Assembly (NCBI GenBank): GCA_964575025.1
Contig: CAZNPV010000015.1
Location: forward strand, 1-64,000
Direction of reading: 5' to 3'
Origin: JABMQB01 sp964575025
GTDB lineage: Bacteria; Bacteroidota; Bacteroidia; Bacteroidales; Prolixibacteraceae
Length of the DNA stretch: 64,000 nucleotides
The notes beneath the pieces were generated by a model that was given only the letters and a program-made list of their open reading frames with translations, did no database searches and was not told the origin of the DNA. The position numbers were made by a program, and so were the translations under genes. Shown one piece after another: positions 1-8,492 of this stretch. Positions within the stretch are counted from its first letter, which is position 1. Every line of letters begins with the position of its first letter.

Positions 1-55
1 GACTCCGGACTTCGGACTCCGGACTTCGGACTCCGGACTTCGGACTCCGGACTTC
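1..55. repeat. Heptamer tandem repeat, array 1
   Basis: Eight copies of a 7-bp unit GGACT(C/T)C, with the variable base alternating so the array also reads as a 14-bp repeat. It begins at the window edge, so its full length is unknown, and stops at the stop codon of the adenosyltransferase gene on the minus strand. It could influence transcription ending there, but no terminator-type hairpin plus T-run is seen. Confidence 0.9.
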
Positions 56-571
56 CTAATACTCTATCCCTTTTCGGGCCTTAACTCCGTTATTATAATA
101 ATGTTTTACTTCTTTCATTTCTGTCACCAGCCCGGCCATTTCCACCAACGCTGCCGGAGCATTGCGGCCGGTAATGATCAGTTCGGTATCTTCTTTTCTC
201 TGTTGGATAGCCTCTGCCAGTTCTTCCAGGGAAAAAAGGTTGTAATAGAGTGCGATGGTTGCTTCATCAAGCACGACCATATCGTATTTCCCCGATTTAA
301 GGATCCCGGTAATTTCTTCAAGTCCTTTGCGGGCTGCCTGCCTGTCTTCCGGGGTGGGGGTTTTTATTATAAAACATTCCCTTCCGTATTGTTTCAGGGT
401 AATCTCCGGGAAGCATCTTTCTATCGCTTCTGTTTCGGAATACCTTTGTCCCTTTACAAACTGAGCTATAAACACTTTCTTCCCCGCCCCGGCAGCCCGT
501 AAAGCCAGCCCCAGAGCTGCTGTGGTTTTTCCTTTTCCGTTTCCTGTATATACATGAATATATCCCTTCAT
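56..571 (-). CDS. cobO: Cob(I)alamin adenosyltransferase (CobO/BtuR family)
   Basis: Transfers the adenosyl group of ATP to cob(I)alamin or a corrinoid precursor in cytoplasmic adenosylcobalamin synthesis or salvage. The 171-residue product has the family P-loop GNGKGKTT at residues 10-17, a Walker-B-like VVLDEA near residue 100, the GRNAP segment and the C-terminal VTEMKEVKHYY...KARKGIEY signature. Its length is normal for CobO. The ATG start lies only a few residues before the first conserved strand, so it is probably right. No other cobalamin genes are in the window, so salvage versus de novo use cannot be judged. The stop codon abuts heptamer repeat array 1. Confidence 0.93.
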   Translation of the reverse strand: MKGYIHVYTGNGKGKTTAALGLALRAAGAGKKVFIAQFVKGQRYSETEAIERCFPEITLKQYGRECFIIKTPTPEDRQAARKGLEEITGILKSGKYDMVVLDEATIALYYNLFSLEELAEAIQQRKEDTELIITGRNAPAALVEMAGLVTEMKEVKHYYNNGVKARKGIEY

Positions 572-819
572 TCAACGTGGCTTTTATTTTTTCCTCTTCG
601 CTTTACTTGATACAGAACAGGCATTTATCTGCATTTCACCAGGTACGAACTAAATAAACTTTCGTTCTTCCGCATCAAATATTTTCTCTTTTCAATTTGT
701 AACTCACCGGTTTGTATTATTTTTACAGAACGCATTGCAGAATTATTTCTCCGGAAGCAAAACCGATCATCGAGTGGATTATTTTATGCTATATAACCAA
801 TACAAAGAAACAAATAATT

Positions 820-1734
820 ATGAAAAAAACTTTGCAAAACAGACGGGAATTTCTGAAGATATCAGCCGCAGGAACGCTGGGAATGATGGTACTGAGTCCG
901 CTGGCCTGTAAGCCGGGCCCTGCTGACCGGAAAAGCTTTGGTGTAGGCATTCAGTTGTACAGCATCCGGGATGCGATGGCTGCCGATGTACAAGGTTCCT
1001 TACAAAAAGTTTCAGACATGGGGTATAAATACCTGGAGCTTGCCGATTATGCGAATGGGAAATTTTACGGACATTCCCCGGCAGAATTTAAAAAGATGGT
1101 CACCGACATGGGCATGGAAGTACTCAGTAGCCATACCCAGGTTGAAGCCGCAGGCATTACCCTGAACAATGCCCGGAAAATGGCAGACGACCATGCCGAA
1201 CTGGGCTTGAAATATTGTATCCAGCCCTGGATAGAAGAGGTAGACCGGAACATCGAATCCTACAAAAAAATGGTGGCCGACTGGAATGAAGTTGGAAGCA
1301 TCATGCAGGACGTAGGAATCCAATTCGGGTATCACAACCACAATTTTGAATTTAAAGCAATCGATGGGATCGTACCCTATTACGATATTTTTATGGCTGA
1401 TCTGGATCCTGATCTGGTTACCATGGAAATTGACCTCTACTGGGCAACCAAAGCCGGACAGGACCCGGTTGACATGTTCAATACATACCCGGGCAGGTTC
1501 AAACTCTTTCATCTAAAAGATATGTCCACAAAACAGGAACCCTATTTTGAAATCATCAAGGACGATATATCACCGGTAGGTGCCGGGATTATTGATTTTA
1601 AAAGAATCCTGGCAGCCAAAGAAACAGCCGGAATGGAGCATCTGTTTGTGGAAGATGACAACCAGGGCAACGGAAAACCTTTTGAAGGAATTGAAACAAG
1701 CATTCGCAACCTGACAACGGAAATTCTGGTCTGA
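820..1734 (+). CDS. Tat-exported lipoprotein, sugar phosphate isomerase/epimerase (xylose isomerase-like TIM barrel)
   Basis: 304 residues. The frame stays open upstream, but the ATG at 820 gives a proper export signal: twin-arginine NRREFLK at residues 7-13, a hydrophobic stretch, then the lipobox LSPLAC with Cys30. The mature part is an AP-endonuclease-2/xylose-isomerase-like barrel (GVGIQLYSIRD at its start). Likely metal ligands lie in FGYHNHNFEF, the MEIDLYW strand, FHLKDM and FVEDD. Such periplasmic lipoproteins in Bacteroidota act on sugars or cyclitols, often with Gfo/Idh/MocA oxidoreductases, but none is nearby here, so the substrate is open. It appears to be transcribed alone. Confidence 0.87.
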   Translation: MKKTLQNRREFLKISAAGTLGMMVLSPLACKPGPADRKSFGVGIQLYSIRDAMAADVQGSLQKVSDMGYKYLELADYANGKFYGHSPAEFKKMVTDMGMEVLSSHTQVEAAGITLNNARKMADDHAELGLKYCIQPWIEEVDRNIESYKKMVADWNEVGSIMQDVGIQFGYHNHNFEFKAIDGIVPYYDIFMADLDPDLVTMEIDLYWATKAGQDPVDMFNTYPGRFKLFHLKDMSTKQEPYFEIIKDDISPVGAGIIDFKRILAAKETAGMEHLFVEDDNQGNGKPFEGIETSIRNLTTEILV

Positions 1735-1892
1735 TTCAAATCCTTTAAAACAAGCATTTTCAGAAAACAGCCGTAAAACGATAGGCCCCAAATTCTAAGT
1801 TGCTGATAGATAAATATTTGTATTATTCGCACAAAGATTGGTATGGCTTTTGTGTTTTAGGATACAGGTTACAATCATTAAAACCAAAAGCC

Positions 1893-3404
1893 ATGAAAAA
1901 GTACATTATCTTTTCAATCGTCGCCCTGCTCACAGCAGGCTGGAGCATAACCAATGCTCAGGAATTTCCCGAGGAGTACCTGGGATTGCCGGGTGATAAC
2001 CTCAATCTCTATGCAGTGATGAAACTGTTCCAGGAATCAGAAACCCTGGAAAGCTTTGAGAGAAGCCTCAATGATGAAAATACCATGATTAACAACCTGG
2101 ACCTGAATAGAGACAATCTGGTCGATTACATCATGGTTTTCGACTATGTTGATGGCAATGTTCACACCATTGTTCTACGGGTTGATCTGGACCCGAACGA
2201 AACCCAGGATGTTGCGGTTTTTACCGTTCAGCGCTTCAACGACGGTTCGGTACAGATCCAGCTTGTGGGGGATGTAGCCCTTTACGGGAATAATTACATC
2301 GTTGAGCCCTACTATACCGATCCCAATGAAACGCCCAATCCGGGATATGTTGCAGATGTTACTAACAACAATAGAACGGTTGTACAGACCACCGTTTATG
2401 AGGTAGCAACCTGGCCACTGATCCGATACATTTATCTGCCAACCTATATTGGCTGGCACTCCTCATGGAGATGGGGATATTACCCCTCCTACTGGAATCC
2501 GTGGAACACCTTGTACTGGCACACCTATTACGGATATCATTCGCACTGGCATCCCCATTACTACCGTCATTTCCGTATCTGGCACCGCCCGCGCTACCAC
2601 CGGTACCACGATTTCTATTACACCAAAATCCGGCACTTCTCGCCTACGGTGAACATCAACATTCGGGTCGGGAAATACAAAAATACCTACTCACGGCCTG
2701 ATCTGAAAACCAGGGGAGAAGCTATTTATACCAGGAGACAATCCGAACAGAATGCCGGAACCGTACGAAACACCTCCGGGAGGAGAATACAATCAACCCG
2801 TTCTGAATCCACTCAGAGGAGCAATGCAAGGGTTAGTTCCCAAACCGGAAGGCAGGCGGTATCTTCCTCAACAGCAAGAAGCAACAACCGACAGGCTGCA
2901 GAATCTGTTTCCGGAAGACAGGCTTCCACAACCCGGGACAATAGTTCTCCGACCGAAAGAAGGGTTACGAATCCGACTGAGAAAAGAGCGACTGAAACCT
3001 CCGGCAGATCAACCACTGTTGCAACTCCCCGGAAGGTTACCCAACCCTCGGGGAACCAAACAAATGGAACACGCAGGACGGTTTCAACCCCTCCTTCAAA
3101 ACCTGCAACAAAAAGCTCTGTCGGAACCAGTTCCACTGTTTCGCGCAGATCTTCCACGCGAACAAACAGCAGTACTCCTGCACGTTCTTCCGTGAGGACC
3201 AATACCAGCACCCAAAAGAAGGCTGTCCAATCCACCTCCGGAAGAAGTGCATCCAATACCCGGTCTGCTGTGAAAACAACCCAGTCAGGAAGTTCTTCAA
3301 AACGGTCTGGCTCAGCAGTAAAATCAAACAGTGGAAGCCGCTCAAACGTCACCAGACAAAGCAGCCGTAGTTCTTCTTCCGGAAGCTCAGGACGTAGAAG
3401 ATAA
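1893..3404 (+). CDS. Secreted protein with EF-hand-like loop, aromatic/His-rich core and long Ser/Thr/Arg-rich tail
   Basis: 503 residues, function unknown. ATG 1893 gives a clear signal peptide (MKKYIIFSIVALLTAGW... ending NAQ). Residues about 20-190 form a compact domain that includes DLNRDNLVDYIMVFD, whose D-x-N-x-D spacing resembles a calcium-binding EF-hand or dockerin loop. Next comes a stretch crowded with Trp, Tyr and His (about 190-260). The last 230 or so residues are almost only Ser, Thr, Arg, Gln, Asn and Gly, with many SSR/TRR-type motifs: a disordered, strongly basic tail. No T9SS sorting domain is visible. The tail could bind polyanions or the cell surface; this is inference from composition. 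A terminator-like hairpin follows the stop. Confidence 0.75.
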   Translation: MKKYIIFSIVALLTAGWSITNAQEFPEEYLGLPGDNLNLYAVMKLFQESETLESFERSLNDENTMINNLDLNRDNLVDYIMVFDYVDGNVHTIVLRVDLDPNETQDVAVFTVQRFNDGSVQIQLVGDVALYGNNYIVEPYYTDPNETPNPGYVADVTNNNRTVVQTTVYEVATWPLIRYIYLPTYIGWHSSWRWGYYPSYWNPWNTLYWHTYYGYHSHWHPHYYRHFRIWHRPRYHRYHDFYYTKIRHFSPTVNINIRVGKYKNTYSRPDLKTRGEAIYTRRQSEQNAGTVRNTSGRRIQSTRSESTQRSNARVSSQTGRQAVSSSTARSNNRQAAESVSGRQASTTRDNSSPTERRVTNPTEKRATETSGRSTTVATPRKVTQPSGNQTNGTRRTVSTPPSKPATKSSVGTSSTVSRRSSTRTNSSTPARSSVRTNTSTQKKAVQSTSGRSASNTRSAVKTTQSGSSSKRSGSAVKSNSGSRSNVTRQSSRSSSSGSSGRRR

Positions 3405-3429
3405 AAAGCCTTTTCTCCCTGATCCATAT

Positions 3430-3464
3430 AAAAAGCCTTTCACCATCCGGTGAAGGGTTTTTTG
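3430..3464 (+). terminator. Rho-independent terminator
   Basis: Stem CCTTTCACC / GGTGAAGGG around a 3-nt loop (one G-U pair), preceded by A's and followed by a T-run. It sits about 25 bp after the stop of the Ser/Thr/Arg-rich protein gene and is oriented to end that transcript. Confidence 0.75.
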
Positions 3465-3593
3465 TGATAAGAGCAGGATTACCTGACGGTGATCCTGAAG
3501 GGGGGGGACATTCAACCAAAAGCCCTTACGCTTCGCTTATGTTTTTTTTTTAGTTCAGTGCCTAAATTTCATTTCATCCCTGACCTAAAATAA

Positions 3594-3629
3594 AAAAAGC
3601 CCTTCATCAACTGATGAAGGGCTTTTGGT
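3594..3629 (-). terminator. Terminator of the tRNA-Thr/tRNA-Tyr unit
   Basis: A near-perfect stem AAAGCCCTTCATC / GATGAAGGGCTTT with a small loop. On the minus strand it begins two bases after the CCA end of tRNA-Tyr and is followed by TTTTTTTATTTT, a classic intrinsic terminator. The A-run on the other side could let it serve the plus strand as well. Confidence 0.85.
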
Positions 3630-3630
3630 T

Positions 3631-3714
3631 GGTGGGGAGAGCAGGATTCGAACCTACGAAGGCTTTGCCAACAGATTTACAGTCTGCCCCGTTTGACCGC
3701 TTCGGTATCTCCCC
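3631..3714 (-). tRNA. tRNA-Tyr (anticodon GTA)
   Basis: On the minus strand the acceptor GGGGAGA pairs with TCTCCCC, followed by discriminator A and an encoded CCA. The anticodon arm CAGACTGTAAATCTG presents GTA, the long variable arm is present as expected for tRNA-Tyr, and the T arm contains GGTTCGAATCC. It lies 39 bp downstream of tRNA-Thr in the same orientation, so the two probably form one transcript ending at the adjacent terminator. Confidence 0.96.
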
Positions 3715-3753
3715 ATTAAAATGTGAACTTCTGCAAAACGAATAATTTTTCTG

Positions 3754-3827
3754 AGCCGGATGTCAGATTCGAACTGACGACCCCGAGATTACAAATCACG
3801 TGCTCTGGCCAACTGAGCTAATCCGGC
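3754..3827 (-). tRNA. tRNA-Thr (anticodon TGT)
   Basis: On the minus strand acceptor GCCGGAT pairs with ATCCGGC, discriminator T. The anticodon stem-loop GTGATTTGTAATCTC shows TGT, and the T arm has AGTTCGAATCT. CCA is not encoded, in contrast to the neighbouring tRNA-Tyr. It is first in the two-tRNA unit. Confidence 0.95.
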
Positions 3828-3864
3828 CTTTCTCTGTTAAAGAACGTTTTTTGCATCAGCGGCG

Positions 3865-3871
3865 CAAAGTA
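3865..3871 (-). promoter_or_regulatory. Probable -7 element of the tRNA-Thr/Tyr unit
   Basis: The minus strand reads TACTTTG here, one base shorter than the Bacteroidota -7 consensus TAnnTTTG, about 38 bp upstream of the tRNA-Thr 5' end. AT-rich sequence lies upstream. Supported by position and motif only. Confidence 0.45.
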
Positions 3872-3930
3872 AAATATTAATTTTTAAATCTGCAATACTT
3901 TCCTCAACATTTCGCTGTCCACATAAAAAA

Positions 3931-4031
3931 GTGGGTAAGCTACCTGTATCGCACCGCTACAACCGCCTACCCTTGCTGCCTTCCGACCCTGGGGGAGTTC
4001 AGCAGGAGCTGGCCGTACAGGACTTACCCAC
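3931..4031 (-). ncRNA. ffs: Signal recognition particle RNA (4.5S, small bacterial type)
   Basis: RNA scaffold of the SRP, binding Ffh to deliver nascent membrane proteins to the translocon. On the minus strand the ends GGTGGGTAAG and CTTACCCAC pair to close one long hairpin. The apical domain carries the conserved CCAGGGTCGGAAGGCAGCA segment, that is, the GGAA tetraloop and asymmetric internal loop recognised by the Ffh M domain. About 100 nt is the normal size of the Alu-less bacterial form. A well-spaced promoter sits immediately upstream. Confidence 0.95.
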
Positions 4032-4034
4032 CTG

Positions 4035-4064
4035 CAAAAGTAGAAAAATTTACCGTTCCATCAA
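4035..4064 (-). promoter_or_regulatory. Promoter of the SRP RNA
   Basis: Read on the minus strand: TTG (4064-4062), 19-bp spacer, TACTTTTG (4042-4035), matching the Bacteroidota primary sigma consensus TTG-N19-TAnnTTTG exactly. The RNA 5' end is predicted 4 bp further on, the expected initiation distance. Confidence 0.85.
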
Positions 4065-4209
4065 ACTTTCCTTCTGTAGCATGTAACAATTTTTATCCTG
4101 TCAGGACAAACGAAAACAAATGGAGACAAAGAATTCCTGAAAACGCATTTTGGAATCCCGATAAATCCTGATTTGTTCTTTTCATCCTTCGGGATGATAA
4201 AAAATCTCC

Positions 4210-4217
4210 TATATTTG
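4210..4217 (+). promoter_or_regulatory. -7 promoter element upstream of the DUF4199 gene
   Basis: TATATTTG matches TAnnTTTG and lies 31 bp before the ATG at 4249. At the -33 position only TTC is present 19 bp upstream, so the promoter may be modest. Confidence 0.55.
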
Positions 4218-4248
4218 TTTACCTTAAATTCATTAAAAACCTTACGTT

Positions 4249-4785
4249 ATGGAAGAAAAAAAGATTTCTCTCTGGAAAACGGCAATGTCCTGTGGAATTT
4301 ACCTGGGGCTGGCCCTTATCATTTACAGCGTTATTCTGTATCTGGCCGGGCAGACATTTAATCAAACGCTGGCGTTAATCTCTATCCTGATCATCATTGT
4401 GGGGATCATCTGGGCACAGCTAAATTACAGAAAGGCACAGGGCAATGTGCTGAGTTACGGACAAGGAGTCGGTCTGGTGGCTGCAATGATGCTGTTTGCC
4501 GGAGCTCTGTCAGCCATTTATACCATCCTTCTTTACAAAGTAATTGATCCGGAATTATATGACCAGTACCTGCTGTTTTTTGAGGAACAAACAACTACCA
4601 GATTGATAAACCAGGGATTAGGTGATGCTCAGATTTCACAGGCACTGGAAGTAAGTAAAAGATTCCAGACACCGGTTATTCTTGCTATCACAGCTCTTAT
4701 AACCTATATACTCTATGGGGTTGTCGTTTCTCTGATTACTTCAATATTTGTGAAGAAAAACCCAACTGAAGAGGGAATTGAATAA
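4249..4785 (+). CDS. DUF4199 family membrane protein
   Basis: 178 residues with four predicted membrane segments (about 12-34, 39-57, 72-95, 145-168) and charged ends; the layout and length match DUF4199, a Bacteroidota inner-membrane family of unknown function. A polar stretch rich in Glu and Gln (about 100-140) lies between segments 3 and 4. It is followed after 19 bp by a family 2 glycosyltransferase, and this order (DUF4199 then a GtrB-like glycosyltransferase) recurs in the phylum, which suggests an envelope role. No catalytic motif is seen. Confidence 0.88.
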   Translation: MEEKKISLWKTAMSCGIYLGLALIIYSVILYLAGQTFNQTLALISILIIIVGIIWAQLNYRKAQGNVLSYGQGVGLVAAMMLFAGALSAIYTILLYKVIDPELYDQYLLFFEEQTTTRLINQGLGDAQISQALEVSKRFQTPVILAITALITYILYGVVVSLITSIFVKKNPTEEGIE

Positions 4786-4804
4786 CTAGCTGAAACATTG
4801 TGTT

Positions 4805-5767
4805 ATGATTGATATTTCCGTAGTTGTCCCTTTATTTAATGAAGAAGAGTCGTTGTCTGAACTGGCAAAATGGATTGACAACGTTCTCACCAAAGAAAAT
4901 TTATCGTACGAAGTCATTATGGTCGATGATGGCAGCACCGATGCGTCATGGCAGGTTATTAAGAATCTCAGGAAAACGAATCCACAGATCAAGGGAATAA
5001 AATTCAGGCGCAACTACGGGAAATCAGCTGCTTTGTATTCAGGATTCAACGCCGCCAAAGGCAAAGTTGTGATCACCATGGATGCCGACCTCCAGGACAG
5101 CCCCGAGGAGATCCCGGAGATGTACCGAATGGTCACCGAAGAAGGATATGACCTGGTTTCAGGTTGGAAAAAGAAGAGGTACGACCGATTTGTAAAAAAT
5201 ACAACCAGTAAATTTTACAATGCCACAGCCCGGTTGGTCTCAGGAATCAAACTTCATGATTTTAACTGCGGATTAAAAGCTTACAACATCACACTGGCTA
5301 AAAGCATTGAGGTGTATGGCGAGATGCATCGCTATATACCGATTCTGGCCAAACATGCAGGGTTCAGAAATATTGGCGAGAAAGTAGTGCAACACCAGGC
5401 CCGCAAATACGGCAAAACCAAATTCGGACTCGAACGGTTTATAAACGGATTCCTTGACCTTTTATCCATCACGTTTATTTCCCGTTTCGGGAAAAAACCG
5501 ATGCACTTTTTCGGGCTGATGGGTACAATAGTATTCATCATGGGGCTTTTAGCCACTGTTGTCGTGGGCGTAAACAAACTGATCCTGATCTCAAAATCCA
5601 TAGCAGCTCCCCGGGTTACCGAAAGCCCCTATTTCTATCTGGCCTTAACAGCCATGGTGATCGGAACACAACTGTTTCTGACCGGGTTTATTGCGGAACT
5701 GGTATCACGCAATTCTGCGGAACGAAATGTGTACGACATCGAAGAAGAAGCACTGGATAACGAATAA
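4805..5767 (+). CDS. Family 2 glycosyltransferase, GtrB/DPM1-like (polyisoprenyl-phosphate sugar transferase)
   Basis: 320 residues. Predicted to transfer a sugar from a nucleotide-sugar to a polyisoprenyl phosphate on the inner face of the membrane. The N-terminus ISVVVPLFNEEESL and the DADLQD motif near residue 97 (DXD-type metal/nucleotide binding) are typical, as is the QHQARKYGKTKFG stretch before the membrane part. Two membrane helices follow (about 235-260 and 277-302), as in GtrB-type enzymes. It lies 19 bp after the DUF4199 gene and 26 bp before another membrane protein, probably in one operon. The acceptor and sugar cannot be told from sequence. Confidence 0.9.
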   Translation: MIDISVVVPLFNEEESLSELAKWIDNVLTKENLSYEVIMVDDGSTDASWQVIKNLRKTNPQIKGIKFRRNYGKSAALYSGFNAAKGKVVITMDADLQDSPEEIPEMYRMVTEEGYDLVSGWKKKRYDRFVKNTTSKFYNATARLVSGIKLHDFNCGLKAYNITLAKSIEVYGEMHRYIPILAKHAGFRNIGEKVVQHQARKYGKTKFGLERFINGFLDLLSITFISRFGKKPMHFFGLMGTIVFIMGLLATVVVGVNKLILISKSIAAPRVTESPYFYLALTAMVIGTQLFLTGFIAELVSRNSAERNVYDIEEEALDNE

Positions 5768-5793
5768 TCCATTTTTGTACTAAGGATTAATTG

Positions 5794-6630
5794 ATGGACG
5801 ACAAAAAAATAGTATTTCAGAAGAAACGCAATCTGGGAGAGATCGTTTCCGATTCCTTTCATTTTTTTAAAAATGAATTTCCGGTTTTATCACGGATTAT
5901 TCTTTATTACGCAATCCCTTTTTTTATTCTGTATGCGGTACTTCAGGTAAACGTACAACAAAAAATGTTGCATTCCGGCTTTCTGAATGATCCTGAGAAC
6001 CTTCTGCAAAACATCCGTCCATTTTACCGGCTCATTTTTCTTTCTGTTTTGTTCAATGTTTTTGTTCAGTCGCTTTATATTGCAGTTGTTTATTCCTATA
6101 TAGAGGCATATATAAGAAAAGGGAGTGTTGCTATTTCGGATGTTACCCCCCTGCTGTTTTCCAATTCGCTGCTTGCTTTGAAGGCAGGAATTCTGGTTGT
6201 TATCATTGTTTTTGCGGGAGCCATGCTCTGTTTTATTCCGGGTATCTATTTTGCCAACACCTTTTCACTGGTTTTTTTCATACTTATTTATGAAAAACAG
6301 GGAATGGGCCCTGCTTTCCGCCATTCATGGAACAGGGTCAACAGCCAATGGTGGAGTACCTTTCTGGTGAATCTTGTAGCCCTTCTTCTAGTTTTCGGCA
6401 CCGGATATATCCTGTCGCTGCCTGCCACCCTGGCTGTAACGGCAACCAGTCTGTCCGGGCTGAATCAATCTGCCCCGGTGAACTATCCGCAATGGTACTG
6501 GATTGCTTCCGGTATTCAGGTAGTGATCTCCTCCCTGCTTTATATCATTCCTTATACCTTTCTGGCTTTTCAGTATTTCAATCTGAAGGAACATCGGGGC
6601 ATAGAAAGCAACCCTCCGTTTGGGATGTGA
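5794..6630 (+). CDS. Polytopic membrane protein of unknown function
   Basis: 278 residues from ATG 5794 (a TTG sits one codon earlier). About six hydrophobic segments are visible (near 33-50, 85-107, 128-155, 158-175, 200-222, 235-258). A short cytoplasmic N-terminus reads KKRNLGEIVSDSFHFFKNEFP, the kind of amphipathic leader seen in Bacteroidota membrane proteins related to the glycerophosphoryl-diester-phosphodiesterase membrane domain. No catalytic motif is present. It follows the glycosyltransferase closely and converges with cdaA, ending 12 bp from that gene's stop. Confidence 0.7.
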   Translation: MDDKKIVFQKKRNLGEIVSDSFHFFKNEFPVLSRIILYYAIPFFILYAVLQVNVQQKMLHSGFLNDPENLLQNIRPFYRLIFLSVLFNVFVQSLYIAVVYSYIEAYIRKGSVAISDVTPLLFSNSLLALKAGILVVIIVFAGAMLCFIPGIYFANTFSLVFFILIYEKQGMGPAFRHSWNRVNSQWWSTFLVNLVALLLVFGTGYILSLPATLAVTATSLSGLNQSAPVNYPQWYWIASGIQVVISSLLYIIPYTFLAFQYFNLKEHRGIESNPPFGM

Positions 6631-6642
6631 AGGAGCTGGCTT

Positions 6643-7437
6643 TTATTCTTCCTGGTCGGGGATCAGAAATTTATAGAGCCGGTTGGATAGCTGCTTAGGG
6701 GATATATCTTCTTCAATTTTACCGTCATTCACAAAAGAGACAGCACCTCTTTCTTCAGAAATGACAATGGCTAAGGCATCGGTATTTTCGGTGATCCCGA
6801 TGGCAGCCCTGTGCCGGAAGCCCAGTTTTGGATTTTTCATTTCATGCTGTGTGATCGGCAAGATGCATCGGGCGGCTACAATTCTGCCGGTTCGTATGAT
6901 TACCGCGCCATCATGCAAGGGAGCATTTGTAAAAAATATCGATTGAAGCATCGCTGAAGAGATGCGGGCATCCAGTTTTTCGCCTGTCCCTGCCTGTTCC
7001 ATAAGTTCTGAATGGATGCTGAAAACAATGATTGCCCCGATTTTCCGTTCGGACATAACCTTGCATGCATCGGTCACCTCTTCGATCTGTTCAGCAGAAA
7101 TATAGGCCTGTCGGTTCAGATTGAACAGTTTATCCAGTGACAACAACTTGTTAACATTGTAATTGGTGCCAATAAACACGAGGAATTTTCGAATTTCGGG
7201 ATGAAAAACAATGATCAGGGCGAGCACTCCTACTCCGATAAACTGTCCCATGATGGATCCCAGCAATTCCATATTCAGAGCTCGTACCACCAGCCATACC
7301 AGATAAAGGGAGAAGAGGCCGATGACAATGTTAAAAGCGACGGTCCCCTTAATAAGCCGGTAAACCTGGTAAAGAAGGAAGGCCACCAGAAGGATATCGA
7401 GAATATCCAGAAAGCGAATGGTTATAAATAAGGACAT
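6643..7437 (-). CDS. cdaA: Diadenylate cyclase CdaA (c-di-AMP synthase)
   Basis: Makes cyclic di-AMP from two ATP at the inner membrane; c-di-AMP generally controls potassium and osmotic balance. 264 residues: three N-terminal membrane helices (about 10-30, 34-53, 58-77) followed by the DAC domain. The active-site motifs are intact: LHDGAVII (DGA) and GFRHRAA (RHR), with the family ending SEERGAVSFV. It lies 2 bp downstream of folP on the same strand, an arrangement common in Bacteroidota. No CdaR-like regulator follows; the next gene is convergent. Confidence 0.95.
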   Translation of the reverse strand: MSLFITIRFLDILDILLVAFLLYQVYRLIKGTVAFNIVIGLFSLYLVWLVVRALNMELLGSIMGQFIGVGVLALIIVFHPEIRKFLVFIGTNYNVNKLLSLDKLFNLNRQAYISAEQIEEVTDACKVMSERKIGAIIVFSIHSELMEQAGTGEKLDARISSAMLQSIFFTNAPLHDGAVIIRTGRIVAARCILPITQHEMKNPKLGFRHRAAIGITENTDALAIVISEERGAVSFVNDGKIEEDISPKQLSNRLYKFLIPDQEE

Positions 7438-7439
7438 GC

Positions 7440-8315
7440 TCAGAGTGTAAGTTTAATGGCATGAAACAACAACACTGCTTCCATAGCCTCTTTGACATCG
7501 TGGACCCGTAAAATATCTGCCCCGCCTATCAACGCCAGGGTATTCAGGACGGTTGTGCCGTTTAACGACGCTTCCGGAGTTGTATTAAGGACCTTCCAGA
7601 TCATCGATTTCCGACTCACTCCAACCATCACCGGCAGTTGAAATACTTTTAAGGAATCCAGGTGGTTGAGCAACTTATAATTATGTGCAATGTCTTTCCC
7701 AAAACCAAAACCCGGGTCAATCACAATGTCATTCACTCCCGCTTTGGTCAATCTTCTGACTTTTTCACTTAAATAAGATGACACCTCCCTTACGACATTT
7801 TCATAATGCGGATTTTCCTGCATATTCTGAGGGGTTCCCTGCATATGAGACAGGATGTAGGGCACCTTAAGCTTACCGATCGTTTCAAACATTTTGACAT
7901 CAAGTTCTCCTCCTGAGACATCGTTTACGATCACCGGGCCGATTGTTTCCATCACCCGAAGGGCAACCCACGAACGGTAGGTGTCAATAGAGATAAGAGC
8001 TTCGGGAAATTCTTTGCGGATAGCAGAAACAGCCGGCAATAAGCGCTCCAGTTCTTCTTTGGTGGAAATAATCTCTGCTCCGGGACGGGTTGAAACGGCT
8101 CCAACGTCAAGGATCGTCGCTCCGTCCTTAAGCATCTCCCCTGCCCGACTGAGAAGTTCCTTCTCATCTGTTAATGCACCTCCGTCGTAAAAAGAATCAG
8201 GCGTAACGTTCAAAACACCCATAACTGCCGGTGACGATAAGTCAATCAACTCACCCCCAAGCTCAATGCTGTTTTTCCGTTTCAGAAATTTACTGGCCGA
8301 ATGTGAAATAAGCAT
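7440..8315 (-). CDS. folP: Dihydropteroate synthase
   Basis: Joins p-aminobenzoate to hydroxymethyl-dihydropterin pyrophosphate in folate synthesis. 291 residues. Motifs in order: MGVLNVTPDSFYDGG, DVGAVSTRPGA, SIDTYRS, VNDVSGGE, SHMQGTPQNMQ, IDPGFGFGKD and GVSRKSMI, all of the pterin-binding barrel. The first ~30 residues precede the family core, as usual in Bacteroidota. It is the upstream gene of a two-gene unit with cdaA and is divergent from the DUF1599 gene. Confidence 0.96.
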   Translation of the reverse strand: MLISHSASKFLKRKNSIELGGELIDLSSPAVMGVLNVTPDSFYDGGALTDEKELLSRAGEMLKDGATILDVGAVSTRPGAEIISTKEELERLLPAVSAIRKEFPEALISIDTYRSWVALRVMETIGPVIVNDVSGGELDVKMFETIGKLKVPYILSHMQGTPQNMQENPHYENVVREVSSYLSEKVRRLTKAGVNDIVIDPGFGFGKDIAHNYKLLNHLDSLKVFQLPVMVGVSRKSMIWKVLNTTPEASLNGTTVLNTLALIGGADILRVHDVKEAMEAVLLFHAIKLTL

Positions 8316-8492
8316 GATTTTACGCTATTTTATTAACGCATTAATTCTTTACAAATGTATAACAAAACCATTCAATTTCCTTAAAATTTAATATTTTTAT
8401 CCCCCCGAAACGAGTCCTTCGGGATGAATACCGGAATCGGGATTACCAAGACACGGAACAAAGTAAACACAACCAAAAAGAAGGGTGCCGTT

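Noticed and set aside
2813..3427. 204-residue minus-strand open frame opposite the Ser/Thr/Arg-rich tail
   Set aside because: Its Leu/Val/Glu-rich composition is the mirror of the biased plus-strand codons; no start signal or domain, and the plus-strand gene has a signal peptide and terminator.
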